Position numbers and translations under genes: made by a program. From Variovorax paradoxus (GTDB taxonomy: Bacteria > Pseudomonadota > Gammaproteobacteria > Burkholderiales > Burkholderiaceae_C), in NCBI RefSeq assembly GCF_018614915.1, contig NZ_JAGGNU010000077.1, positions 1 to 64,000 on the forward strand: a DNA stretch of 64,000 bases. The letters are read 5' to 3'. Below are positions 47,816 to 55,800 of the stretch, in pieces. The notes beneath the pieces were generated by a model. That model did not search any database and was not told where the DNA came from. It saw nothing but the letters and a program-made list of their open reading frames with translations. Positions within the stretch are counted from its first letter, which is position 1, and every line of letters begins with the position of its first letter.

Positions 47816-48868
47816 ATGTCCGACGACCTGGTCATCGCCCGTCCCGAGGGCCTCTACTGCCCAGCGGGCGATTTCTACATCGATCCGTGGAAGCCGGTCG
47901 ATCGCGCCGTCATCACGCACGCGCATGCGGACCATGCGCGCATCGGCCACGGCCACTATCTCGCGCAGCGCGACAGCGCCGGCACCCTGCGAGCGCGCCT
48001 GGGCGAGATCAGGCTGCAGACGCTGGACTACGGAGAGGCCATCGTCCACCACGGCGTGAAGCTTTCGCTGCATCCGGCCGGCCACGTGCTCGGCTCGGCG
48101 CAGGTGCGGCTCGAGCACGGCGGCCGCGTCTGGGTGGCCTCGGGCGACTACAAGACCGAGCCCGACGGCACCTGCACGCCCTTCGAGCCCGTGCCCTGCG
48201 ACACCTTCATCACCGAATCGACCTTCGGCCTGCCGATCTACCGCTGGCCCACGCAGGCCGCGCTCTTCGCAGGCATCAACGGCTGGTGGCGCGCGAACGC
48301 GGCGCAGGGCAGGGCCTCCGTGCTTCTTTGCTACGCCTTCGGCAAGGCACAGCGCATCCTGCACGGCGTCGATGCCGCCATCGGGCCGATCGTGGTGCAC
48401 GGCGCGGTCGAGCCCCTGAATGCGGTGTATCGCGCGGCTGGCGTGGCCCTGCCGCCGACCCTGCGCGCGACCGACCCGGGCGTCGATGCGGCGCTGCTCC
48501 AGCGCGCGCTGGTGCTGGCGCCGCCGTCGGCGCATGGCACGCCGTGGATGCGGCGCTTCGGCAACTACTCGGATGCCTTCGCCAGCGGCTGGATGCAGCT
48601 GCGCGGCACGCGAAGGCGGCGCGGTGTCGACCGCGGCTTCGTGATGTCCGACCATGCCGATTGGCCGGGGCTGCAGCAGGCCATTGCCGGTACCGGCGCC
48701 GAGCGCGTGTTCGTCACGCACGGCAGCGTCGCGGTGATGGTGCGCTGGCTCACGGAGAACGGGTTGCAGGCGCAGGGCTTCAAGACCGAATACGGCGACG
48801 AGGATGCCGGGGATGGCCCCCATCCCGGCCTTCCCCCGGAAGGGGAAGGAGCAAACGCAGCGCCATGA
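47816..48868 (+). CDS. Ligase-associated metallo-beta-lactamase-fold DNA exonuclease
   Basis: This 350-residue nuclease has the MBL-fold metal motif HAHADH at 35-40 and later ligands in VLGSAQV, ITESTFGLP and MSDHADW. This is the pattern of the exonuclease encoded next to bacterial ATP-dependent DNA ligases. Together they are thought to repair DNA. The C-terminal tail GPHPGLPPEGEG is encoded by a small palindromic repeat and is probably not part of the fold. ATGA overlap links it to the ligase gene. Confidence 0.9.
   Translation: MSDDLVIARPEGLYCPAGDFYIDPWKPVDRAVITHAHADHARIGHGHYLAQRDSAGTLRARLGEIRLQTLDYGEAIVHHGVKLSLHPAGHVLGSAQVRLEHGGRVWVASGDYKTEPDGTCTPFEPVPCDTFITESTFGLPIYRWPTQAALFAGINGWWRANAAQGRASVLLCYAFGKAQRILHGVDAAIGPIVVHGAVEPLNAVYRAAGVALPPTLRATDPGVDAALLQRALVLAPPSAHGTPWMRRFGNYSDAFASGWMQLRGTRRRRGVDRGFVMSDHADWPGLQQAIAGTGAERVFVTHGSVAVMVRWLTENGLQAQGFKTEYGDEDAGDGPHPGLPPEGEGANAAP
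48815..48850 (+). repeat. Small palindromic repeat inside a gene 3' end
   Basis: CCTTCCCC (48829-48836) and GGGGAAGG (48842-48849) form a hairpin with loop CGGAA, preceded by GGCCCCCATCCCGG. Elements of this kind are frequent between genes in Burkholderiales. Here it is read through as the codons for PHPGLPPEGEG at the nuclease C-terminus. Confidence 0.55.
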
Positions 48869-50508
48869 AGCAGTTCGCCGCGCTCTTCCACGAACTCGAC
48901 GCGAGCACATCGAGCCTGGCCAAACAGACGGCGCTGCAGCGTTATCTGCAAAGCGCCGCGCCGGCGGACGCGGCCTGGGCCGTGTACTTCCTGGCGGGCG
49001 GCAAGCCGCGGCAGCTGGTGCCGACCAAGCTGCTGCGGCTGCTCGCGCAGGAGGCCGCGGGCCTGCCCGAATGGCTGTTCGTCGAGAGCTACGAGGCGGT
49101 CGGCGACCTGGCGGAAACCATTTCCCTGCTGCTGCCGCCGCCGACCGAGATGCACGACCTGGGCCTCGCCGTCTGGATCGAAGCGCATCTGCTGCCCTTG
49201 CGCGGCATGCGCCCCGAGCAGCTCTCCGAGGCGCTGCGCAGCCAATGGCGCCGACTCGCGCCCGAGGAGCGGCTGGTCTATTTCAAGCTCATCACCGGCG
49301 GCTTTCGCGTCGGCGTCTCGCGCCTGCTGGTCACGCAGGCGCTGGCGGCCGTCGGCGCGCTGGACCCCAAGCGCGTGGCGCAGCGCCTGATGGGCTACAC
49401 GCACATTGCCGGCCAGCCCACCGCGGCCGACTATGCCGCGCTGATCTCGGCCGAGAGCGGCGGCGAACGCGACCAGCAGACCAGCGGGCAGCCCTATCCC
49501 TTCTTCCTCGCGCATCCGTTCAACCTGCCGAACGAGCAGTTCGATGCGGCGCTGGGGCCGCCTTCGCAATGGATCGTGGAGTGGAAGTGGGACGGCATCC
49601 GCGCCCAGTTGGTCAAGCGCGCCGGTCGGGTCTGGCTGTGGTCGCGCGGCGAAGAGCTGGTGACCGACCGCTTTCCCGAGCTCGCGCAGATGGGCGAGAC
49701 CTTGCCCGACGGCACCGTGCTCGACGGCGAGATCGCGGTCTGGCGCGAGGACCGCGTCCAGCCCTTTGCCGAGCTGCAGAAGCGCATCGGCCGCAAGACC
49801 CTCTCGCCCAAGCTGCTGCGCGAAACCCCCGTGGTGCTGCTGGCCTACGACCTGCTCGAATGGGAGGGCCGCGACCTGCGCGCCCTGCCGCAGGCCGAGC
49901 GCCGCGTGCTGCTCGACGACCTGCTGACCGCCGCGCAGCACCCCTCGCTGGTCGCCAGCCCCATGCTGCACGGCGACTGGCAGGACCTGGCGCGCCAGCG
50001 CGAGGCCGCGCGCGCGATGGGCGTGGAAGGAATGATGCTGAAGCAGCGCGAGGCACGCTACGGCGTCGGCCGCACCAAGGACGTGGGCCTGTGGTGGAAG
50101 TGGAAGATCGACCCGCTCTCCGTCGACGCGGTGCTGGTCTACGCGCAGCGCGGCCACGGCCGCCGCGCCAGCCTCTACAGCGACTACACCTTCGCGGTTT
50201 GGGACGGGCCGCTCGAAGCGGAGGACCGAAAGCTCGTGCCCTTCGCCAAGGCCTACTCGGGACTGACCGACGCCGAGATGGCGCGCGTCGACGCGGTGAT
50301 CCGCAAGACCACCATCGAGAGCTTCGGCCCGGTGAGAAGCGTCACGCCCACGCTGGTGTTCGAGCTCGGCTTCGAAGGCATCGCGCGCAGCACGCGCCAC
50401 AAGAGCGGCATCGCGGTGCGCTTCCCGCGCATGCTGCGCTGGCGCGAGGACAAGCCGGTAGAGGAGGCCGACACCCTGCAGACGCTGGCCGCGCTGCTGC
50501 CTTCGTGA
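48865..50508 (+). CDS. ATP-dependent DNA ligase
   Basis: This 547-residue ligase has an N-terminal all-helical DNA-binding domain (about 1-200). Its adenylation domain has the nucleophile Lys241 in KWDGIRAQLV and motifs LDGEIAVW and EGMMLKQREARYGVGR. An OB domain follows, with WWKWKIDPLSVDAVLVYAQ. Such ligases work in accessory DNA repair alongside the NAD-dependent LigA. It is coupled to the exonuclease gene. The Lhr-like helicase that usually completes this cluster is not next to it. Confidence 0.95.
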   Translation: MKQFAALFHELDASTSSLAKQTALQRYLQSAAPADAAWAVYFLAGGKPRQLVPTKLLRLLAQEAAGLPEWLFVESYEAVGDLAETISLLLPPPTEMHDLGLAVWIEAHLLPLRGMRPEQLSEALRSQWRRLAPEERLVYFKLITGGFRVGVSRLLVTQALAAVGALDPKRVAQRLMGYTHIAGQPTAADYAALISAESGGERDQQTSGQPYPFFLAHPFNLPNEQFDAALGPPSQWIVEWKWDGIRAQLVKRAGRVWLWSRGEELVTDRFPELAQMGETLPDGTVLDGEIAVWREDRVQPFAELQKRIGRKTLSPKLLRETPVVLLAYDLLEWEGRDLRALPQAERRVLLDDLLTAAQHPSLVASPMLHGDWQDLARQREAARAMGVEGMMLKQREARYGVGRTKDVGLWWKWKIDPLSVDAVLVYAQRGHGRRASLYSDYTFAVWDGPLEAEDRKLVPFAKAYSGLTDAEMARVDAVIRKTTIESFGPVRSVTPTLVFELGFEGIARSTRHKSGIAVRFPRMLRWREDKPVEEADTLQTLAALLPS

Positions 50509-50618
50509 AGGCGCCTGGCGCAGAAAGAGAACAAATTCTCGAGCTCGGCCGCCACTTGAGCGCGCTGCGACGAACTGGGCGATTCGAGTTGCCCGGTTCT
50601 GAGAAACTCGGCCCCTCC

Positions 50619-51194
50619 ATGCACGAACCCCGCAACCCTCGTCCCGGCACCGATCTGCGCGAGCATGCCGTTCATCTCCTGACGCAAGCCGCGCCGCTGG
50701 CCGGCATGGGGCCGCAGGAGGCGCGGATCGTGGTCGAAGCCATGCGGCCCCTGCACCTGCTGGCCGACACCCTGCTGTTCGAGGAGGGCGATGCGGTCGA
50801 CAACGACTACATGGTGCTGGTCCTCGAAGGCCAGCTGCGCGCGGTCAGCAGCACCGGCTTGCCCGGCGAGGAGCTCGTGATCTCGGTCCTCGGACCGGGC
50901 AGCCTGGTCGGCGAGATGGGCGTGGTCGACGGCGGGCCGCGTTCCGCCAGCTGCACGGCACTGACCGACGTCAAGCTCGGCGTGCTGTCGCGCGAATCGC
51001 TGGTCGAGCTGGTCGAGGCGCATCCCGCCGCTGCGGTGCGCCTGATGATGGGCCTGTCGAAGGGCCTGGCCGGGCGGCTGCGCGAAAGCAACCGGCGGCT
51101 GCGCACGCTGTCGCAGGTCACGCGCGCGCTGCAGTCCGAACTGGATGCGGCCCATGCGGTCAACCGCCGGCTGCTGGACGCGCCGAAATCCTGA
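50619..51194 (+). CDS. Cyclic-nucleotide-binding domain protein without DNA-binding domain
   Basis: This 191-residue protein contains one cNMP-binding domain: ADTLLFEEGDAVDNDYMVLVLEGQLR, then GSLVGEMGVVDGGPRSASCTALTD, which is the phosphate-binding cassette. The C-terminal 50 residues are helical (GRLRESNRRLRTLSQVTRALQSEL), and there is no Crp-type helix-turn-helix. It may therefore be a regulatory subunit or sensor rather than a transcription factor. ATG 50619 has no clear ribosome site; GTG 50505, overlapping the ligase stop, is an alternative start. Confidence 0.8.
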   Translation: MHEPRNPRPGTDLREHAVHLLTQAAPLAGMGPQEARIVVEAMRPLHLLADTLLFEEGDAVDNDYMVLVLEGQLRAVSSTGLPGEELVISVLGPGSLVGEMGVVDGGPRSASCTALTDVKLGVLSRESLVELVEAHPAAAVRLMMGLSKGLAGRLRESNRRLRTLSQVTRALQSELDAAHAVNRRLLDAPKS

Positions 51195-51197
51195 GCC

Positions 51198-51725
51198 TCA
51201 GATCACGATCGGCGCATCGGGCAGCTCGTTGCGGTCGGCTTCGCCCGCGGCCAGCGGAAAGTGCGCGACCAGCAGTGCCGACACTTCCTCCAGCGCCTGC
51301 GTGAGGCCGTCCTCGAAGCGTCCCTCGCGAAACGCGGCGGCCATGCGTTGCGCCATCGCAGCCCACGCCTCGGCGCTCACGTGCGCGTCGATGCCGCGGT
51401 CGGCCACGAGCTCGATGGCGTGCTCGGCCAGGAGCAGGTAGATCAGCACGCCGTTGTTGTGCTCGGTGTCCCAGACGCGCAGCTTGCCGAACATCGTGAT
51501 CGCGCGCTCGCGCGGCCGGGCGCCGCGCCAGATGTAGGACATCGGCAGGCCGGCCTCGACGCAGATACGCAGCTCGCCGCTGTGCCGGCGCTCGCTGGCC
51601 GCGACCCGGCGGCCCAGGCGTTCGAGCGCTTCGGGCGGCAGCGCTCGGCGCACATCGGCCGCGTCGATCCAGCGATGGCGCCAGAGGCGCGCCAGCCTGG
51701 AGAAGAAGGAGGTCGCTGCGGCCAT
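51198..51725 (-). CDS. TPM-domain protein, short form
   Basis: This 175-residue protein has a TPM_phosphatase (Repair_PSII) domain without signal peptide. ERRHSGELRICVEAGLP, RARERAITMFGKLRVWDTEHNNGVLIYLLLAEH and GIDAHVSAEAWAAMAQRM match the family. It lies 2 bases downstream of the longer TPM gene and forms an operon with it and lemA. Biochemical function in bacteria is unsettled. Confidence 0.88.
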   Translation of the reverse strand: MAAATSFFSRLARLWRHRWIDAADVRRALPPEALERLGRRVAASERRHSGELRICVEAGLPMSYIWRGARPRERAITMFGKLRVWDTEHNNGVLIYLLLAEHAIELVADRGIDAHVSAEAWAAMAQRMAAAFREGRFEDGLTQALEEVSALLVAHFPLAAGEADRNELPDAPIVI

Positions 51726-51727
51726 GT

Positions 51728-52681
51728 CTACCAGTCCCCCGAGGCGCCGCCGCCGCCGAAATCGCCGCCGCCACCCGAGCTGAAGCCGCCCCCGCCCGAG
51801 GACGAACCGCCGCTCCAGCCACCACCGCCGCCGACCGGGCCCCAGCCGCCCAAGCCGCCGCCGCGACCGCCGTGCCGGCCGGCACCGGCGCCGAAGGCCG
51901 TCGACAGCAGCGTGAAGAGCAGCGCACCCATGGCGGCCAGCACGGCCACCACGAGGCTGGACGTCAGCACCATCACCAAGGCGCCCGTCGCGCCGCCGAG
52001 CGCCAGTGGGCCCAGCACCTTGCCCAGCATCGCGCGTGCGATCGGACCGCCGATCAGCACGCCGAAGAACAGGAAGATGGCGAGGTCCTGCCAGTCGAAG
52101 CCGCTGTCGTCGCGTTCGCCGTTGCCGAAGTCGCCGCTCTTGTTATCGACCTCGGGCAGCGCCTCGCCCTTGACGCGCGCGATGAGCTGGTCGGCCGCCG
52201 CGTCGAGCCCGCCCGCGAAGTCGTTCTCGCGGAAGCGCGGCTTCATCGCGAAGTCGATGATGCGCGCTGCGGCGATGTCGGGCACCGCGCCTTCAAGCGC
52301 CTTGGCGACCTCGATGCGCATCTTGCGGTCGTTCTTGGCCACCACGACGAGGATGCCGTCGCCCACTTCCTTGCGGCCGATCTTCCAGGCGTTGCCCACG
52401 CGGTTGGCATAGCTCGCGATGTCTTCGGGCTGCGTGGTCGCCACCATCAGCATCACGATCTGCGAACCCTTCTCTTGCTCGAAGGCCTGGAGCTTGGCTT
52501 CGAGCGCCTGGCGCTGCGCGGCATCGAGCGTGCCGGTCTGGTCGATCACCCGCGCTTCCAGCGGCGGCACCGGCAGCAGTGGCTGCGCGTGCGCAGCGGC
52601 GCCGAGGGTGAGCACTATCAAGAAGAGCGCTCCAATGCCGGCCGCAACGCTCCACAGGGCATCGACCCATTCGGGGAACAC
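51728..52681 (-). CDS. TPM-domain membrane protein with Gly-rich tail
   Basis: This 317-residue protein has a signal peptide (GALFLIVLTLGAAAHA), a periplasmic TPM domain (VIDQTGTLDAAQRQALEAKL...GDGILVVVAKNDRKMRIEVAKALEG), two membrane segments (about residues 205-225 and 230-262), and a C-terminal tail of Gly and Ser repeats ending GDFGGGGASGDW. The start is uncertain: GTG 52681 lies in the GCGGTGTTCCCC end of repeat copy B and gives a sensible signal peptide. The GTG at 52744 would translate the repeat itself. It belongs to a lemA-TPM-TPM unit. Confidence 0.85.
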   Translation of the reverse strand: MFPEWVDALWSVAAGIGALFLIVLTLGAAAHAQPLLPVPPLEARVIDQTGTLDAAQRQALEAKLQAFEQEKGSQIVMLMVATTQPEDIASYANRVGNAWKIGRKEVGDGILVVVAKNDRKMRIEVAKALEGAVPDIAAARIIDFAMKPRFRENDFAGGLDAAADQLIARVKGEALPEVDNKSGDFGNGERDDSGFDWQDLAIFLFFGVLIGGPIARAMLGKVLGPLALGGATGALVMVLTSSLVVAVLAAMGALLFTLLSTAFGAGAGRHGGRGGGLGGWGPVGGGGGWSGGSSSGGGGFSSGGGGDFGGGGASGDW

Positions 52682-52772
52682 CGCGGAACCGGCTTTGCCG
52701 GGCCGCTGGTGTTGCCCCCGGCGAGGGGGTTGGCGAAGCGACACGAAGTGCGCGAAGACTGGGGGTGAGCTA
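52671..52772 (-). repeat. Comamonadaceae-type 3'-end repeat, copy B
   Basis: Read on the minus strand, the lemA stop TAG is followed by CTCACCCCC, GCACTTCGTGTCGC, the CCCCC-TCGCC-GGGGG hairpin, CAACACCAGC and GCCCGGCAAAGCCGGTTCCG with CGGTGTTCCCC. It is the longest copy and fills the whole gap between lemA and the TPM gene, whose start codon it seems to provide. Confidence 0.82.
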
Positions 52773-53366
52773 CTTTTTCGGTGCGCTGAAGTCGACCGTC
52801 GGCGGCGTCGAGATCTGGGCTTCGTTCTGTACGCTGAAAGTGGGCTTCGGGTTGTAGCTGAAGACCTTGGCCGTGATCACGGTGGGGAAGCTGCGCGCGA
52901 GCACGTTGTATTCCTGCACGGTCTGGATGTAGCGGTTGCGTGCCACCGTGATGCGGTTCTCGGTGCCCTCCAGCGTCACGCGCAGGTCGCGGAAGGCCTG
53001 GTTGGCCTTGAGGCTGGGGTACTGCTCGGCCACCACCATCAGGCGCGACAGCGCGCCGGTGAGTTCGCCCTGCGCCTGCTGGAACCTGTTGAAGGTCTCG
53101 GGGTTGTTGAGCGTCTCGGGCGTGACCTGGATCGACGTGGCCTTGGCGCGTGCCTCGATCACCTTGGTCAGCGTTTCCTGCTCGAAGTTGGCCTCGCCCT
53201 TGACCGTGGCCACGATGTTCGGCACCAGGTCGGCACGGCGCTGGTACTGGTTGAGCACCTCGCTCCAGGCCGACTTGCTGGCTTCGTCGAGGCGTTGGAA
53301 GTCGTTGTAGCCGCAGCCTGCGAGCGACAGCGCTGCGAGGACGATCAAGAGCCAGCGTTTCACCAT
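52770..53366 (-). CDS. lemA: LemA family lipoprotein
   Basis: This 198-residue protein has a lipobox LAGC (Cys18), an N-terminal membrane anchor, and the LemA helical domain. YNDFQRLDEASKSAWSEVLNQYQRRADLVPNIVATVKG and LTGALSRLMVVAEQYPSLKANQAFRDL are the family core. It is first in a unit with two TPM proteins, an arrangement known from many bacteria. The role is in the envelope, unresolved. Confidence 0.95.
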   Translation of the reverse strand: MVKRWLLIVLAALSLAGCGYNDFQRLDEASKSAWSEVLNQYQRRADLVPNIVATVKGEANFEQETLTKVIEARAKATSIQVTPETLNNPETFNRFQQAQGELTGALSRLMVVAEQYPSLKANQAFRDLRVTLEGTENRITVARNRYIQTVQEYNVLARSFPTVITAKVFSYNPKPTFSVQNEAQISTPPTVDFSAPKK

Positions 53367-53381
53367 GTCGGATCTCCAGGG

Positions 53382-53408
53382 GTGCGAAGTGTGCGAAGTG
53401 CGCGAAGT
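53382..53408. repeat. Three tandem 9-bp units in a divergent promoter region
   Basis: GTGCGAAGT occurs at 53382-53390 and 53391-53399, followed by GCGCGAAGT at 53400-53408. The array lies in the 54-base gap between divergent lemA and the Rossmann-fold protein. It may be a remnant of the 3'-end repeat (compare its ACTTCG block) or regulator half-sites. Confidence 0.5.
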
Positions 53409-53420
53409 TAGCATAGATGC

Positions 53421-54176
53421 ATGTCGGCCGACCCTCTTCAAGCCCTGCAGGCAGCGAGCCGTGGAGCGCGGCCCATCGCATCGGGCGAGGGCACGCTGCT
53501 GATCGCCGGCGCCACCGGTGCGCTGGGCCAGGAACTGGTGCGGCGCCTCGCGGGCCGGCACCGTTTCGACCACACCCGCGTGCTGGCGCGCGAACCGATC
53601 CGCGACGGCCTGCGCGGCGTCGAGACCCTGCTCGCGCCGGGCGCGGAATTCGCGCAGTGGCCGCTGGTCGCGGCCGATACCGCGCTGGTCCTGTTCGAGC
53701 CGCCGCGTCTCTACTACGACCGCGAACGCGCACTGTGGACCCCCGAGCCCGCGCAGCTGCCCGCGCTCGCGCGCTGGCTGCGGGCCTGCGGCGTGCGCAC
53801 GCTGGTCGTCGTGCAGCCGCACGACCAGGGCCGGCTGCCGGAGGCGCTGAAGCGCGGCCTCGCCAGCCTCGACGAAGAGGCCGTGACGGCACTGGGTTTC
53901 GAGCGCGTGATCATCGTGCGCTCGGCGCGGAAGCCGGCCGCCGCCCGCTTCGCGAACCCGGCCGAGCGGCTCGCGGCGTGGATGCTGTCGATCGCCCGCT
54001 TCATGGTGCCGGCGAGCGAGCAGCCGGTGCGCGCCACCAAGGTGGCCGAGCTGGTCGACGTGGCGTTGCGCATCGCGCCGCCGGGCGTGCACGTGGCCGC
54101 GCCCGAGCTGGTCTGGCAGGCGGCGCAGGGCGAGCTGCGCGCGGTGGCCGAAGGCTGGCTGCGCGCGCCGCGCTGA
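53421..54176 (+). CDS. NAD(P)-binding Rossmann-fold protein (SDR-like)
   Basis: This 251-residue protein begins its fold with LLIAGATGALGQELVRRLAG, a glycine-rich NAD(P)-binding motif of atypical SDRs (NmrA/HSCARG style). No YxxxK catalytic motif is apparent, so it may bind the cofactor without classical dehydrogenase activity. The substrate is unknown. It ends 5 bases before the convergent hydrolase gene; the short palindrome CTGATCAG lies at the junction. Confidence 0.78.
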   Translation: MSADPLQALQAASRGARPIASGEGTLLIAGATGALGQELVRRLAGRHRFDHTRVLAREPIRDGLRGVETLLAPGAEFAQWPLVAADTALVLFEPPRLYYDRERALWTPEPAQLPALARWLRACGVRTLVVVQPHDQGRLPEALKRGLASLDEEAVTALGFERVIIVRSARKPAAARFANPAERLAAWMLSIARFMVPASEQPVRATKVAELVDVALRIAPPGVHVAAPELVWQAAQGELRAVAEGWLRAPR

Positions 54177-54181
54177 TCAGC

Positions 54182-54877
54182 TCATGGATGAACTTCGAAG
54201 GATAAATACTGCTGCCAGTGCGCCAGCAGGTCCGCGGCCTCGACCACCAGCCCGAGGTGCAGCGACACCATGCTGAGCGCCGCGGCCTCCAGGTGGGCGT
54301 CGGTGCCGCGCACCAGGTCGCGCAGCACGATCACGCGGTAGTTGTGGTTGTTGGCGTCGAAAGCCGTGTTGAGCACGCAGCAGTCGGTGAAGCCGCCGTT
54401 GAGCACGACGGTGCGGATGCCCTGGTTGCGCAGCAGGAAGTCGAGGTCGGTGGGGTAGAAGGCCGAGAGCCGGCGCTTGTTCTCCACGCGCAGGTCACCG
54501 GGCTCGACGCGCGTGACCCACTCGGTCCAGCGGCTGCCCTCGATCGCGTGCGCATCGGCGTTCGGGATCTCGCCCACGTGCAGCGGGAAGGTGCGCCGCC
54601 AAGCGGCCGGAACGCCGCGCAGGTCGTCGGCGCCGCCGGGCCTGAGCACCGACTTGACGTGCACGATGGGCACGCCCAGCGCGCGGGCCCGGTCGTGGAA
54701 GGCGTCGATCGGCGCCACCAGCTCCCGTGCGCGCGGCGCGGGGCAGGGGCAGTCGGGGCCCTCGTCGAGATGGCCGCGGTGCATGTCGATCGAGATCACG
54801 GCGGTGCCGGCCGGATCGAGGTAGTCGTCGAAGCCCTCGCCCAGTTCGCGCGGCTGTTCGTAGACGTAGGCCTTCAT
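54182..54877 (-). CDS. Isochorismatase-like cysteine hydrolase
   Basis: This 231-residue enzyme of the isochorismatase superfamily has the triad Asp31 (VISIDMHRGHL), Lys134 (VENKRRLSAF) and Cys167 (GFTDCCVLNTAFDA). The family includes RutB, N-carbamoylsarcosine amidase and biuret hydrolase, all of which act on ureido or amide groups. As the last gene of an oxygenase-transporter operon under a RutR-like site, it may hydrolyse an amide or ureido intermediate of a pyrimidine-type compound. That role is inferred. It overlaps the permease stop as ATGA. Confidence 0.88.
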   Translation of the reverse strand: MKAYVYEQPRELGEGFDDYLDPAGTAVISIDMHRGHLDEGPDCPCPAPRARELVAPIDAFHDRARALGVPIVHVKSVLRPGGADDLRGVPAAWRRTFPLHVGEIPNADAHAIEGSRWTEWVTRVEPGDLRVENKRRLSAFYPTDLDFLLRNQGIRTVVLNGGFTDCCVLNTAFDANNHNYRVIVLRDLVRGTDAHLEAAALSMVSLHLGLVVEAADLLAHWQQYLSFEVHP

Positions 54878-55800
54878 CGCCTTTCCTCTCGCACATAGGG
54901 CACACCCAGGGCGCCGGGTTCGCCGTCGCCGCCGCGCCGCGCCAGCGCCACCCAGACCATCACGCCCAGCGTCACCGCATAGGGCGTCATCAGCACGAAG
55001 TACTGCGGCAACTGCACGCCGGCCGCGGCGAGCTGCGGGATCAGCGCCTCGATGCAGCCGAAGAGCAGCGCACCGGCCAGCGCCTTCCACGGCGACCAGC
55101 GCGCGAAGATCACGAGGCCGACCGCGATCCAGCCGCGGCCGCCGGTCATGCCGGCGATCCACAGCTTGGTGCTGACCACCGAGATGTAGGCGCCCGCCAG
55201 CCCGACCAGCGCCGAACCCGCCAGCACCGCCGCAAAACGCCAGGCCGAAACGGAGATGCCGGCCGCATCGGCGGCCTGCGGGTTCTCGCCCACGGCGCGC
55301 AGCCGCAGGCCCGCGTCGGTGCGCAGCAGGAACCAGCTGACAGCCCCGAACACCGGCAGCGTGAGCCAGACCACCGCGTTCTGCTGGAACAGGCGCCCAA
55401 CGCCGGGCAGCAGCGACAAGGGCCACAGCGCCATGGTGCCGATGCCGGGCGTGGCCTGGTTGGTCCACTGGGCCAGCGTGCCGATCAGGGCCGTGAGCCC
55501 CTGGCAGAAGAACACCAGCGCCAGGCCCGCGATCACCTGGTTGACGCGCAGCCAGATCGCCATCGCCGCGAACAGCAGCGAGACGAGGGCGGCCGCGAGC
55601 ATCGCCAGCCCCAGCGACACCGCCGGCTCGCCGAAGGCCAGCTGCGCGCCGATGCCGGCCAGCGCGCCCACCAGCATCAGGCCCTCGGCGCCGAGCGAGA
55701 GCACGCCCGCGCGCTCGCAGACGATCAGGCCCAGCGCGGCGAGCGCATAGGGCACCGCGAAGTCGGGCGTGTTGGCGAGCCAGTTGAGGACGATGTCCAT
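54874..55800 (-). CDS. Nucleoside-type ABC transporter permease 2
   Basis: This 308-residue integral membrane protein has about eight to nine helices. AALGLIVCERAGVLSLGAEGLMLVGAL and LRLRAVGENPQAADAAGISV are typical of the second permease (YufQ/NupC type) of BMP-family nucleoside importers. It starts on a TGATG overlap with permease 1 and ends overlapping the hydrolase gene. Confidence 0.93.
   Translation of the reverse strand: MDIVLNWLANTPDFAVPYALAALGLIVCERAGVLSLGAEGLMLVGALAGIGAQLAFGEPAVSLGLAMLAAALVSLLFAAMAIWLRVNQVIAGLALVFFCQGLTALIGTLAQWTNQATPGIGTMALWPLSLLPGVGRLFQQNAVVWLTLPVFGAVSWFLLRTDAGLRLRAVGENPQAADAAGISVSAWRFAAVLAGSALVGLAGAYISVVSTKLWIAGMTGGRGWIAVGLVIFARWSPWKALAGALLFGCIEALIPQLAAAGVQLPQYFVLMTPYAVTLGVMVWVALARRGGDGEPGALGVPYVREERR

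Noticed and set aside
51728-52744. Longer form of the TPM protein starting at GTG 52744
   Set aside because: The added residues translate the intergenic repeat (Arg, Gln and Pro rich) and would precede the signal peptide, so the start inside the repeat end at 52681 is preferred.
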